From: Runella sp. MFBS21
GTDB lineage: Bacteria; Bacteroidota; Bacteroidia; Cytophagales; Spirosomataceae
Assembly (NCBI RefSeq): GCF_029433105.1
Contig: NZ_JARNTW010000012.1
Coordinates: forward strand, 62,001-126,000
Reading direction: 5' to 3'
DNA length: 64,000 bases
Shown: piece after piece, positions 8,267 to 17,458 of the stretch
How positions within the stretch are numbered: position 1 is the stretch's first letter
Layout: each line of letters opens with the position of its first letter
The notes under the pieces: generated by a model
Seen by the model: only the letters and a program-made list of their open reading frames with translations
What the model was told of the DNA's origin: nothing
Databases searched by the model: none
Translations under genes and position numbers: made by a program

Positions 8267-8647
8267 CTACATTTTTTTATCCAACCGCCTAATTTCCCTA
8301 ATGACGTTTTTCAAGAACACTTTCCCTTTTTCATCAAAAGGCTGACGGGTATCTTCTTCGTAAAATTCGTAGCTAATTCTGCCCTTCTCATCACTTTCTA
8401 CAATGAGTAGCTGCCCGTTTTTGTCATAACTCAAGTAGGAATTGGGAGGCATTGTTTGGATAGCCGTACCTGCTTCATTGAAGACAATTCCGCGTGAAAA
8501 CCTAATAACGGTTTGGCTAAAATCACTACCTTCTTTAATAGTAGTCATTGGTTCGCCCTTGTATTTGAGCCATTTCATGCTGGCTTTTTCACGTTCGCCA
8601 CAGGCAGCTAGTGAGAGCATCAAAACAAAAAATAATATCTTTTTCAT
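8267..8647 (-). CDS. Small lipoprotein, function unknown
   Basis: A 126-aa protein with a signal peptide and lipobox LAAC (Cys16), followed by a charged beta-rich domain (FNEAGTAIQT, YLSYDKNGQLL) resembling short repeat motifs of Bacteroidota surface lipoproteins. No enzymatic motif. It has its own predicted promoter. Confidence 0.75.
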   Translation of the reverse strand: MKKILFFVLMLSLAACGEREKASMKWLKYKGEPMTTIKEGSDFSQTVIRFSRGIVFNEAGTAIQTMPPNSYLSYDKNGQLLIVESDEKGRISYEFYEEDTRQPFDEKGKVFLKNVIREIRRLDKKM

Positions 8648-8681
8648 GACTATGAGATTTTTATATTGCTACTATACAATA

Positions 8682-8713
8682 CAAAGATATATGCAATTGT
8701 CAATATTATGCAA
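8682..8713 (-). promoter_or_regulatory. Predicted promoter of the small lipoprotein gene
   Basis: On the minus strand, TTG (8711-8713), 21 bases, then TATCTTTG (8682-8689), matching the Bacteroidota consensus. The start codon is 35 bases beyond the -7 box. Confidence 0.55.
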
Positions 8714-8779
8714 TACAAGGTACTATGTTTTAATAATACAAATTGATAAAAGGCCAATAAATCAGATAAGCGGGTTATT

Positions 8780-9910
8780 TTAGGTGAATTGGCTTAGAGG
8801 TATGGGATTTTGTTTTTCATCTAACACTACCATTTCTGCCAAATAGCCTGGGGTAATTTTACCATACTGCGCGTCGATTCCGAGATGCGTAGCCGGATAG
8901 AGCGAAGCCATCCTAAAAACTTCATCTTTCGGAATCCCTACTTTGTGAATACAGTTTCTGACGGCGTCGAGCAGGGTAATCGCCGAACCTGCTAGGTTGC
9001 CGTCGTCGTTGAGGAGGCGTTTACCGTCATAGTTGGCCGTAAAATCTTCAAATCGAAATTGCATAGGTTGTATTTTGGCGAGCGTGGCGTCGGAGATTAG
9101 AAACAAACGCTCTGCCATCAATTGTTTCGCAATACGTACAGTTGCAAAATCGCAATGATAACCATCCACAATGATACTTGCATGAGCCGTGGGAGTATCC
9201 CAAATCGCCGCCACTACGCCAGGCTCACGGCTCTCAAAAGGCCTCATGGCATTGTAGAGGTGGGTAGCTAAATGAATGCCACTTTCAAAGTATGTTTTAG
9301 ACTGGGTATAGGTCGCATTGGTATGGCCCAAAGACAGTATAAAGTGGCTTTCTTGTAGGAGATGTAAAAGCTCCTCTGGCCAAATCTCGGGCGCGATTGT
9401 CATCATAGTGGTCAACCCTTCAGCTCGAGCGATGATTTCGACTATTTCAGCTTTGGTAGGAATCCTCACTTCTTTGGCACTATGAGCACCTCTTTTGGCA
9501 AAATTGATGAAAGGCCCTTCTATATGCAACCCTACGACGCCTTTTTTGCCAGAAGCTATGTAGGTTTTTGTAACATCGATGGCTTTTAGGATACGCTCAT
9601 GGGAAGTCGAATACAAAGTGGGTACAATAGCTACCGTACCATCGCCGCCGTGGGTATCGACCATATCTTGCAAAGACTCTTCTGATAAATCGCGCACAAA
9701 AAAGCCTTGCGAACCTCCATATAGCTGCAAATCCACAAAGCCCGGAATGAGGTCATGCCCTTGTAAGTCAATGATACGCAAATCTTCAGGAAGGAGGTCT
9801 GGAGAGACTATTTCTTTAATAAGTTCATTTTCAACGACAACCGCTTGATTTTCTACTATTTCGTCGCCAGTATAAATTGTACAATTGGTAAGTGCGTACA
9901 TAGGTAACAT
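8780..9910 (-). CDS. nagA: N-acetylglucosamine-6-phosphate deacetylase
   Basis: Hydrolyses GlcNAc-6-P to glucosamine-6-P plus acetate, the committed cytoplasmic step of amino-sugar recycling. The 376-aa protein has the NagA hallmarks: GFVDLQLYGG near the N-terminus (NagA has Q-x-x-G here rather than HxH), GLHIEGPF (E131), SLGHTNAT (H196), THLYNAM (H217), VDGYHCD (H252) and catalytic LISDAT (D274). Full length. Start may be ATG 9910 or ATG 9901 (MYALTNC). Divergent from a sugar-aminotransferase-type gene with a perfect hairpin between them. Confidence 0.93.
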   Translation of the reverse strand: MLPMYALTNCTIYTGDEIVENQAVVVENELIKEIVSPDLLPEDLRIIDLQGHDLIPGFVDLQLYGGSQGFFVRDLSEESLQDMVDTHGGDGTVAIVPTLYSTSHERILKAIDVTKTYIASGKKGVVGLHIEGPFINFAKRGAHSAKEVRIPTKAEIVEIIARAEGLTTMMTIAPEIWPEELLHLLQESHFILSLGHTNATYTQSKTYFESGIHLATHLYNAMRPFESREPGVVAAIWDTPTAHASIIVDGYHCDFATVRIAKQLMAERLFLISDATLAKIQPMQFRFEDFTANYDGKRLLNDDGNLAGSAITLLDAVRNCIHKVGIPKDEVFRMASLYPATHLGIDAQYGKITPGYLAEMVVLDEKQNPIPLSQFT

Positions 9911-9922
9911 GATTTTTTTGGG

Positions 9923-9956
9923 AACTTCCCGAAAGATGTAGAACTTTCGGGAAGTT
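9923..9956. promoter_or_regulatory. Perfect 13-bp inverted repeat between divergent nagA and DegT-type genes
   Basis: aacttcccgaaag at 9923-9935 and its complement at 9944-9956, loop 8 bases. It occupies most of the 56-bp gap between two divergent start codons, where a terminator is not expected. A shared operator or a structured leader is possible. T runs flank it on both strands, so an attenuator-like or relic terminator role also fits. Confidence 0.5.
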
Positions 9957-9966
9957 TTTAGAAGGA

Positions 9967-11097
9967 ATGATGAATAAAATTTGGCTCTCTTCTCCGCACT
10001 TAAGCGGTCATGAACAAAAATACGTACAAGAGGCTTTTGCCACGAATTGGGTAGCCCCTCTTGGTCCTAATATCAATGGCTTTGAAGAAGACCTTTGTAG
10101 CTATGTAGGAGTAGCGCACGCCACTGCTCTATCGTCAGGCACAGCGGCTTTGCATTTGGCATTGGTCATGCTGGGAGTAGGTGCGGGCGACGTGGTTCTT
10201 TGTCAATCCTTTACTTTTGCGGCCTCTGCCAATCCAATCGTATATTTAGGAGGTACGCCAGTTTTTGTAGATTCCGAAACCCACACATGGAATCTATGCC
10301 CTGATGCCCTTGAAACGGCGATTAAAGACCAAAAGAGACAAGGAAAACAAATCAAGGCGGTGATAGCGGTACATCTTTATGGTATGCCAGCCCAACTGCA
10401 CGAAATTTTAGACATATGTAATCGCTACGATATAGCGTTGATTGAGGATGCCGCCGAAGCACTTGGCTCTACTTATGCAGGAAAAAAACTGGGGAGTTTC
10501 GGCAAATTGAATGTACTTTCCTTCAACGGCAACAAAATCATTACTACCTCAGGCGGCGGAGCTTTGCTATCTGATGATGAACAATTTATTCAAAAATCGA
10601 AGTTTCTAGCTACGCAAGCCCGCGATGATGCGCCCCATTATCAGCATTCGGAGATTGGGTACAATTACCGCCTTAGCAACATCTGCGCCGGAATCGGACG
10701 CGGGCAAATGGAGGTCATTGAGGAGCGCGTAGCTCAAAGACGCGCCAATTTTGACTATTATGTAAAAGCATTATCGTTTATTGAAGGCATCAGTTTTCAG
10801 CCCGAAGCCGCAGGAAGTTTTTCTAACCGATGGCTGAGTTGTATTATTATTAATCCACTACAGACAGGGGGCATCACTCGTGAAAACGTGCGTCTTGCTC
10901 TTGCGGCCAAAAACATTGAAGCCCGTCCTCTTTGGAAACCCATGCACTTGCAGCCTGTTTTTGAAAAAGCTTCCTTTTATGGACAAAACGTGGCCGAAAA
11001 TTTATTCGACCACGGGCTTTGCTTGCCATCGGGCTCCAATCTTACTTCCACTGAGTTGGAGCAGATAGTGGAGGTTATTCAAGGTTGTTTTCAATAA
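9967..11097 (+). CDS. DegT/DnrJ/EryC1/StrS-family PLP aminotransferase
   Basis: A 376-aa sugar-nucleotide aminotransferase relative that would convert a keto-sugar nucleotide to an amino sugar using glutamate and PLP. Family motifs: SSGTAALHLAL, SFTFAASANPI, PVFVD, HLYGMPA, IEDAAEALGS and SFNGNKIITTSGGG with PLP-binding K190. The C-terminus has the usual FDHGLCLPSG. Full length. ATG 9967 is followed directly by ATG 9970; the purine run aagga at 9962 favours the second slightly. No other polysaccharide genes are adjacent, so the pathway is unknown. Its end overlaps the convergent aldo/keto reductase by 7 bases. Confidence 0.88.
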   Translation: MMNKIWLSSPHLSGHEQKYVQEAFATNWVAPLGPNINGFEEDLCSYVGVAHATALSSGTAALHLALVMLGVGAGDVVLCQSFTFAASANPIVYLGGTPVFVDSETHTWNLCPDALETAIKDQKRQGKQIKAVIAVHLYGMPAQLHEILDICNRYDIALIEDAAEALGSTYAGKKLGSFGKLNVLSFNGNKIITTSGGGALLSDDEQFIQKSKFLATQARDDAPHYQHSEIGYNYRLSNICAGIGRGQMEVIEERVAQRRANFDYYVKALSFIEGISFQPEAAGSFSNRWLSCIIINPLQTGGITRENVRLALAAKNIEARPLWKPMHLQPVFEKASFYGQNVAENLFDHGLCLPSGSNLTSTELEQIVEVIQGCFQ

Positions 11098-11906
11098 TAA
11101 TCCATAGGGTCCTCGGCTACGCGGGTATTGTCGTGCCAAGTATTCATTTGGGCCATATCTTCCGGTGAAATTTCAAAATCAAAAACATCAAGATTGGCAA
11201 CCAAACGGCTCTTTGTCACAGACTTAGGAATCGTAACCGCCCCTTGCTGCAATGACCATTTAATCAATACTTGAAACGTACTTTTGCCGTATTTTTCGGC
11301 GATTGCAATCAAGCGCGTATCTCCTGACTTTAGTCCTCTTACCAGCGAAGCATAGCCTTCAACTTGGATACCTCGCGCCCGACAATACTCAAGTTCTTGA
11401 GGGAGATAACAATAAGGACTCAATTCAAATTGATTGACTGCCGGAACTAAATCCGTATGCGGCCACAGTTCTTCAAAGTGCGGCGCATAATAATTAGAGA
11501 CCCCCACTGCTCTTGCACGGCCTTCGGCGTATATTTTTTCCAAGGCTTTCCAAGTCTGAATACGATGCTCTCTTACTGGCCAATGAATAAGATATAAATC
11601 TACGTAGTCGGTTTGGAGTTTACGGAGACTTTCGTCAAAAGCCTTGAGCGTAGATTCATAACCTTGGTCTGCGTTCCAGACTTTGGTAGTCAGGAAGATT
11701 TCATCACGAGCGATATTGCTATCGCGCATTGCTTGCCCTACTTCACGTTCGTTTTTATAAATTGTCGCTGTATCGAGCAGCCGATAGCCCACCTCCAACG
11801 CCCACAATACGGCTTGTCGAATATCATTGTCGGGCTGTGGGTCATAAATCCCCAAACCTAATTGGGGCATTTGAATTCCATTATTAAGAGTAACGTAAGG
11901 GATCAT
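11091..11906 (-). CDS. Aldo/keto reductase
   Basis: A 271-aa NADPH-dependent carbonyl reductase of the AKR superfamily, similar in layout to 2,5-diketo-D-gluconate reductases. Catalytic tetrad D45, Y50, K75, H108 lies in LLDTATIYKNE, LTTKVW and LYLIHWPV. The cofactor region PKSVTKSRL follows near residue 225. Cytoplasmic. Physiological substrate not determinable. Confidence 0.9.
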   Translation of the reverse strand: MIPYVTLNNGIQMPQLGLGIYDPQPDNDIRQAVLWALEVGYRLLDTATIYKNEREVGQAMRDSNIARDEIFLTTKVWNADQGYESTLKAFDESLRKLQTDYVDLYLIHWPVREHRIQTWKALEKIYAEGRARAVGVSNYYAPHFEELWPHTDLVPAVNQFELSPYCYLPQELEYCRARGIQVEGYASLVRGLKSGDTRLIAIAEKYGKSTFQVLIKWSLQQGAVTIPKSVTKSRLVANLDVFDFEISPEDMAQMNTWHDNTRVAEDPMDYY

Positions 11907-12075
11907 GATTATGAAAAAAGCTATTAGTTAAACGCTAATACATGCACTATACCGTGCTGTTAATATACGTGTTATCAGGATAGAATGTTCCTGCGGTGTT
12001 GCAACAACCAAAACTATTATTAAAATTGCATTCAAAAGTGACATTTTTTATTCGTTACAGTCAAGATAGGAAACT

Positions 12076-12083
12076 TATCTTTG
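12076..12083 (+). promoter_or_regulatory. Predicted -7 box of the M48 protease gene
   Basis: TATCTTTG, a match to TAnnTTTG, 31 bases before the start codon at 12115. No clear -33 box was identified. Confidence 0.45.
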
Positions 12084-12114
12084 AATCTATTCTTTAGACT
12101 TATTTCAACTACTT

Positions 12115-13590
12115 ATGAGAATGCTCCCACGCTTCCTTCTCTTTCCAGTTCTGGTCGGTGTAGTAATGCTACAATCTTGTTCTCGCAATCCCGTAACAGG
12201 CAAGCGAGAAATCATTTTGATGTCAACTGACCAAGAAATTGCCCTTGGCCAACAGTCGCACCCGTCTATTGTGGCTTCTATGGGCTTGTATGAAGACAAA
12301 AAACTGCAAAGTTTTATTTCTGAAAAAGGAATGGCAATGGCCAAAATTTCGCACCGTCCTGACCTTCCTTACCAATTCAATATCATCGACTCACCCGTAG
12401 TGAATGCCTTTGCGGTGCCGGGTGGCTATGTGTATTTTACGCGTGGTATTATGGCGCACTTCAACAATGAAGCCGAATTTGCAGGCGTACTCGGCCACGA
12501 AATTGGCCACGTAACTGCTCGCCACTCTGCCCGTCAACAAACCAGTCAGATTTTGGGGACGGTAGGGCTGATTGCTGGAATGGTAATTTCGCCTAAACTC
12601 GCTCAATTTGGAGAGCAAGCCATGCAAGGGCTACAATTGTTGATGCTTAGTTATAGCCGCGCCCACGAGTCAGAATCTGATAAAATCGGGGTAGAATATT
12701 CAAGCAAAATCGGATACGATGCCCACCAAATGGCTAATTTCTTTGGTACAATCAAACGCATCTCCGACAATGCAGGGCAGTCGATTCCTAATATTATGTC
12801 AACTCACCCCGACCCCGGTGACCGCTTCAACAACGTTCACCAAATGGCCAAAGAATACCAGACTGCACAGCCCAAAAACTACGCCGTCAATCGGGATAGC
12901 TATTTGCAGATGATTAACGGAATCGTGTATGGCGAAGATCCTAAACAGGGTTTTGTGGAAAACAACGTGTTTTATCATCCTGAACTACGTTTTCAATTTC
13001 CGACGCCTGCGGGATGGCAGACCCAAAATTCTCCAGCGCAGTTTGTAATGGCGCCCAAAGACGGCAAAGCCGAAATGATTTTGATGCTTGCAGGTACCAA
13101 CCTCGACTCTGCGGCACAAAACATACAAAAACAATTTAATTTGAAAGTATTGGAAAGTGCTCGTCGTACCATCAATGGCAATCAGGCGATTGTGCTTGTA
13201 TCACAGCAGCAGCCTCAACAGCAACAACAAGGCCAACCACAACAGCAGCAAACCCCCGCCAATACGGTGCAAGTAGGCTCATGGTTGATTCGCTACAACG
13301 GCATGGTTTATGCCATTCATGGCGTAACAACGGCTGATATTTTCACTACGTTGTTTCCTACTTTCAAAAACACCGCCGAAAATTTCCGTATGCTTACTGA
13401 TCCCGATAAGATCAATCGCAAACCCGAACGGATTTTTGTAAAGACGGTTCCTCGCGATGGCTCTTTTAAAGACATAATGACTACTTTAGGAATGCCTGCC
13501 AATCGCATCGAAGAGCTAGGAGTAGTCAATAGCATGAAAGCCGATGACCAAGTAAAACGTGGCACCTTGATTAAGGTAATTGGGAAATAA
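12115..13590 (+). CDS. M48 family zinc metalloprotease, lipoprotein, with C-terminal LysM-like domain
   Basis: A 491-aa periplasmic protease related to BepA/LoiP-type M48C enzymes involved in outer-membrane protein quality control. It has a signal peptide with lipobox LQSC (Cys22), then RNPVTGKRE, a hallmark of this group. The zinc site is H128-E129-x-x-H132 in GHEIGHVTARHS, with the third ligand in the HESESDKIG motif at 184-192. A Gln-rich linker at about 363-380 (13201-13254) separates the protease from the C-terminal domain. The last ~50 residues look like a LysM-type module (PRDGSFKDIM..GTLIKVIG). A perfect bidirectional terminator follows. Confidence 0.9.
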   Translation: MRMLPRFLLFPVLVGVVMLQSCSRNPVTGKREIILMSTDQEIALGQQSHPSIVASMGLYEDKKLQSFISEKGMAMAKISHRPDLPYQFNIIDSPVVNAFAVPGGYVYFTRGIMAHFNNEAEFAGVLGHEIGHVTARHSARQQTSQILGTVGLIAGMVISPKLAQFGEQAMQGLQLLMLSYSRAHESESDKIGVEYSSKIGYDAHQMANFFGTIKRISDNAGQSIPNIMSTHPDPGDRFNNVHQMAKEYQTAQPKNYAVNRDSYLQMINGIVYGEDPKQGFVENNVFYHPELRFQFPTPAGWQTQNSPAQFVMAPKDGKAEMILMLAGTNLDSAAQNIQKQFNLKVLESARRTINGNQAIVLVSQQQPQQQQQGQPQQQQTPANTVQVGSWLIRYNGMVYAIHGVTTADIFTTLFPTFKNTAENFRMLTDPDKINRKPERIFVKTVPRDGSFKDIMTTLGMPANRIEELGVVNSMKADDQVKRGTLIKVIGK

Positions 13591-13603
13591 AAATTGAATT
13601 TTC

Positions 13604-13650
13604 CAAAGAAACGTTATCCTTAGAAATTGTTCAAGGATAACGTTTCTTTG
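13604..13650. terminator. Bidirectional terminator between M48 protease gene and dprA
   Basis: Perfect 18-bp inverted repeat (13604-13621 and 13633-13650) with an 11-base loop, A-rich on the left and followed by tttt on the right. It lies between convergent stop codons. Confidence 0.85.
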
Positions 13651-13652
13651 TT

Positions 13653-14747
13653 TTACCCCAAAGTAAAACGCTTACCGGGCAGCGACCGAACGTAGCCTTG
13701 AAGTTCTAAATTGAGTAATAAATTGGCTAGTTTTCCGGGGGCAATCTGACTTTCCCACGTCAAATCATCAATCGACATTTCTCCTTTTTTTCGAAGCAAA
13801 GCCACTACTTGCGTTTCTTCTTGCGTAAAGTGCTCGGGTATAATAATCTCCCCCTTTGAAAGCTCTTTTCCTTCTTGCCAGCTTAGAGCAGCGAGAAAAT
13901 CTTCCACTCCCGTATAAATTTGGGCTTTGTGAGTGCTGATGAGTTTATTGCATCCTACCGAATAGGAATTGGTGAGATTTCCGGGTACTGCAAATACATC
14001 CCGATTATAATTGTTGGCATATTCTGCCGTGATAAGTGCGCCTCCTTTATCGGCAGCTTCTACTACCACAATAGCATCCGTCACTCCTGCAATAATACGA
14101 TTACGAGCCGGGAAACGCATAAAATCAGGTTTAGTACCGAGAGGATATTCGGTCAAAATACCGCCTTGCTGCTGCATCTCTTGGGCGGTTTTGGCATGAG
14201 TACCTGGATAAACGATGTCTATTCCAGTAGCCATTACACCTATGGTAGGTACTTGGTATTTGATACAAGCCCGATGTGCCATGATGTCGATGCCATAGGC
14301 CAGCCCACTCACCACCGTGATGCCTTTTCCTGCCAACCCTTCTATGAGCTGTTCCGTTATATTTTTACCATAATCGGTGGCTTTTCGAGTACCTACAATA
14401 CCTACAAAATGTCCTTTATTCAAATCAATATTGCCTTTTCCGAAAAGAACAACTGGCGCTTCATAAAGAGATTTAAAACGCTGAGGATAATCAGCATCCG
14501 TAAAAAAATAAACTTGGACACCCGCTTGTTGAAGTTTTGTAAGTTCTATTTCTGCTTCTCGAAGTCCTCCTTTGCTTAGTATGACCCGAGCAATACTCTC
14601 TCCTACTCCTTGAACACGGATGAGAGATTTAAAATTAGCTTCAAATACCTTTTGAGCAGTACCAAAATTGGCAATTAAATGTCGAATCAAAACTCCACCC
14701 AAACCGGGCGTCAAATGCAAGCCTAATTGAAAAAGGCGTTCGTTCAT
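13653..14747 (-). CDS. dprA: DNA-processing protein DprA
   Basis: A 364-aa cytoplasmic protein that binds incoming single-stranded DNA and loads RecA during natural transformation. It has an N-terminal helix-hairpin-helix-like segment (LIRVQGVGESIARVI), the Rossmann-like core with GIVGTRKATDYG, VVSGLAYGIDIMAHRA, GVMATGID, YPGTH and RFPARNRIIAG, and a C-terminal winged-helix domain (residues ~300-364). Length is typical. It lies downstream of the FMN protein and serine hydrolase on the same strand. A DpnI system in the same window is noteworthy because S. pneumoniae DpnI acts in a transformable host. Confidence 0.95.
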   Translation of the reverse strand: MNERLFQLGLHLTPGLGGVLIRHLIANFGTAQKVFEANFKSLIRVQGVGESIARVILSKGGLREAEIELTKLQQAGVQVYFFTDADYPQRFKSLYEAPVVLFGKGNIDLNKGHFVGIVGTRKATDYGKNITEQLIEGLAGKGITVVSGLAYGIDIMAHRACIKYQVPTIGVMATGIDIVYPGTHAKTAQEMQQQGGILTEYPLGTKPDFMRFPARNRIIAGVTDAIVVVEAADKGGALITAEYANNYNRDVFAVPGNLTNSYSVGCNKLISTHKAQIYTGVEDFLAALSWQEGKELSKGEIIIPEHFTQEETQVVALLRKKGEMSIDDLTWESQIAPGKLANLLLNLELQGYVRSLPGKRFTLG

Positions 14748-14844
14748 ACTTTTGTTTTTGAATGGTTATTGGGATGATATACTTGCAGATTATAAAACTT
14801 TTCTAATCTGCGTATTTAGAGTTTTCCATAACCTTTCCGAAACC

Positions 14845-16401
14845 TTAATGCTTCTTGCCGCCTAAATATTGACAATTGACGAGGGAGTCAATTCCCTCAT
14901 ACAATACGGGCGCCTTTTCATATTCATAAGCTACGCTGAGAGGGCGAGTGTGGTTGTTGTCGCCCATGGCTACGTCTACATCATGCATCGTAAACTGACA
15001 GGGATGTTCATAGCCACATGCTATCGAAATTTCCAGAATCTCTTTGGTGAGGGTTTTGGCATAATTATAAAAACGTTCGCTCTTGAGAGTGGGGTCAAGT
15101 CCTGCTTGTAGCCATTTACTTTGAGTAGCTACTCCCGCAGGACAATGGTTGGTATGACACAATTGTGCTTGAATACACCCAATCGACATCATTGCTTCGC
15201 GAGCCACGTTGATAATATCAACTCCCATCGCAAAAGCCATAATGGCCTGCGCAGGTAAACCCAACTTACCCGAACCTATGAAGGTGACTCGGTCAGTAAG
15301 ACCATGTTTCTTGAAAATCTTATACACACTCGAAAAACCATACACCCAAGGTAGAGCCACGTGATCGGCAAAAGACGGTGGAGCGGCTCCTGTGCCCCCT
15401 TCTCCTCCATCGATAGTAATAAAATCAGGCCCTACCCCCGTTTTGACCATCAGTGTCGCTAGCTCTTCCCACATTTCGAGTTTCCCCACTGCTGCTTTGA
15501 TACCCACCGGAAGCCCCGTTGCCGCAGCCATTGCTTCTATAAACTCCAACATTTCGGGCAAATCTGAGAAAGCACTGTGCGCAGCGGGCGAAATCACATC
15601 TCTTCCCATAGGCACATGTCGTATATCGGCAATTTCTTGGGTGATTTTGGCGGCAGGTAGTACGCCCCCTTTTCCCGGTTTCGCTCCTTGCGACAATTTC
15701 AGCTCAAGCATCCGAATACTTGGATTTTTTTGGGTTAATTTTATCAATTTCTCCATGACAAAATTTCCTTCATCATCGCGTAGGCCAAAATAAGCCGTGC
15801 CAATATTGAGTACCACATCCGCTCCTTTGTCATGATAAGGTGAAAATCCTCCTTCACCTGTGTTGTGATAACAACCAAATTTGGCCGCACCTTCATTGAA
15901 TGCCGTAATCGCCGAGGCCGACAATGACCCAAAGCTCATGCCAGAAATATTGATGACTTGTTTGGGACGATAGGGCCTTTTGCGGTTGTGTGTCAAGCCT
16001 ATCACTTTAGGAGCGGGCAATACATAAGGATTTTCACGATATGGGTGATTTTTGGGAAGTCGTTTGGTCAATAAAGCTGGTTTGATAAAAATAAATCCCG
16101 CCGTATTGACATCTTGGTCGGTACCAAAGCCCTGAAAGTTGTTTTCTCGCTTGGAAGAAGCATAAATCCACGAACGTTGGCGACGATTAAAGGGCAGTTC
16201 TTCGCGGTTGTTGGCCACAATATACTGACGCAACTCCGGCCCTACCGTTTCGAGCCAATACCGAAAATGCCCAATCACGGGAAAATTATGCAAAATGGTA
16301 TGTTTTTTTTGGGTAATATCATACACTGCTACCGCAATCAAAACTACCACTAACATTACTATCATCCAGCCCCAAGCCGGCAAAGTTGTTATCCAATCCA
16401 T
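14845..16401 (-). CDS. Membrane-anchored FMN-binding glutamate-synthase-like protein
   Basis: A 518-aa stand-alone homologue of the central and FMN domains of glutamate synthase. One N-terminal transmembrane helix (about 12-30) is followed by the TIM barrel: ISGMSFGSLS, NTGEGGFSPYH, QGAKPGKGG, IDGGEGGTGAAP and the Cys-rich GCIQAQLCHTNHCPAGVAT. There is no glutaminase domain, so ammonia channelling from glutamine is not expected; the reaction of this family is not established. Only 8 bases separate it from the upstream serine hydrolase, so the two are probably co-transcribed. Confidence 0.87.
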   Translation of the reverse strand: MDWITTLPAWGWMIVMLVVVLIAVAVYDITQKKHTILHNFPVIGHFRYWLETVGPELRQYIVANNREELPFNRRQRSWIYASSKRENNFQGFGTDQDVNTAGFIFIKPALLTKRLPKNHPYRENPYVLPAPKVIGLTHNRKRPYRPKQVINISGMSFGSLSASAITAFNEGAAKFGCYHNTGEGGFSPYHDKGADVVLNIGTAYFGLRDDEGNFVMEKLIKLTQKNPSIRMLELKLSQGAKPGKGGVLPAAKITQEIADIRHVPMGRDVISPAAHSAFSDLPEMLEFIEAMAAATGLPVGIKAAVGKLEMWEELATLMVKTGVGPDFITIDGGEGGTGAAPPSFADHVALPWVYGFSSVYKIFKKHGLTDRVTFIGSGKLGLPAQAIMAFAMGVDIINVAREAMMSIGCIQAQLCHTNHCPAGVATQSKWLQAGLDPTLKSERFYNYAKTLTKEILEISIACGYEHPCQFTMHDVDVAMGDNNHTRPLSVAYEYEKAPVLYEGIDSLVNCQYLGGKKH

Positions 16402-16409
16402 ACAAAGGT

Positions 16410-17255
16410 TCAGTTATTTTTATTCAAAATTTCAAAACAAATCTCCCCAATTTCGCCTAACATTTTTTCAGCTTCTTCCACCTTAGTATCTCGTATAAAT
16501 ACCGAAATCACAAAAGGTACTTCACCAAAAACAATCCCCGCATCCCCTCTTACATAAGCCAAACCGCCAGTTTTATGGGCGATTTTGATGTGTTTTGGAA
16601 TAAGTCGTGGAAGAGTCAGCGTATCCTGATTTTCATATAAAAAACCCATCATACGCTCACACAACATGGGCGTAGCTACTTTTTGGTGATAAATAAGCCT
16701 CAAAAGGGTATTGATATCACGGCAGGTGACATAGTTATCAATACCTCGAGCCACCGCAGCGGTATCCATCATCAGCCGGTTGAGCTGTAAACTTTCTAGC
16801 CCCAAACTTCTGCTACGTTGGTTGATATTCTCTCTTCCCACTTTTCGGATGATAACATTGGTTGCCGTATTGTCACTTGCAATCATCATAAGCCTAGCAA
16901 GCTCGTCGATACTCATTTCCTCACCAGCCATGCGTTTAGAAAGGACGCCAGAGCCCCCCACTTTGTCACTATCGGCGAGTATATATTTATCTTCTAATTG
17001 AAAACGTCCCGTTTTTACTTGCTCCATCAATTCTACTAAAATCGGAATTTTGATGACACTCGCAGAAGGTACCATTTCTTGAGGTTGCTGACTGAAATAA
17101 ACGTGTCCGTCCAAAGATTCAACTTGGATATTGATGCGCATTTTGGAGGAAAAAGACATAAGATACGTCTCAAGCGGCGCAAAATCGGGCTTTTGTTGGC
17201 CTTTTATTTCATAAAAAAGAAGCATAAAACCAAACAATACTATCCAGTAACGCAT
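16410..17255 (-). CDS. Class-A beta-lactamase-like serine hydrolase
   Basis: A secreted penicillin-recognising hydrolase, 281 aa from ATG 17255. The frame opens at 17306, but the internal Met gives a clean signal peptide (MRYWIVLFGFMLLFYEIKG), so I choose it. Numbered from 17306, motifs are S83-V-I-K86, S144-D-N146 and K245-T-G247. The omega-loop signature ExxLN with the deacylating Glu of true class A beta-lactamases is not recognisable; that region reads RLMMDTAAVARG. It may therefore be a PBP-like or peptidoglycan hydrolase rather than a resistance enzyme. First gene of a likely operon with the FMN protein and dprA. Confidence 0.82.
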   Translation of the reverse strand: MRYWIVLFGFMLLFYEIKGQQKPDFAPLETYLMSFSSKMRINIQVESLDGHVYFSQQPQEMVPSASVIKIPILVELMEQVKTGRFQLEDKYILADSDKVGGSGVLSKRMAGEEMSIDELARLMMIASDNTATNVIIRKVGRENINQRSRSLGLESLQLNRLMMDTAAVARGIDNYVTCRDINTLLRLIYHQKVATPMLCERMMGFLYENQDTLTLPRLIPKHIKIAHKTGGLAYVRGDAGIVFGEVPFVISVFIRDTKVEEAEKMLGEIGEICFEILNKNN

Positions 17256-17458
17256 AAGGGGGAGGGTTTGGGGCGACAACTTACACAGAGCCAACAAAAA
17301 AATCAAGCATGCCCCTAAAGCTTTAATTATAAAAACAGAATAATTAGGACTAGTTTTCGGGTTTCAGTCGTTTTATTTTTTTCGTTATTTCAAAAGACTT
17401 ATGACAATTAGCAAGTTTATATATATTTTTACCAACCACCTTTTATTTACTACTCACC

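Noticed and set aside
13920-14579. 219-aa plus-strand ORF opposite dprA
   Set aside because: Composition (Ser/Tyr/Ile-rich, no motif) and complete overlap with dprA mark it as a shadow.
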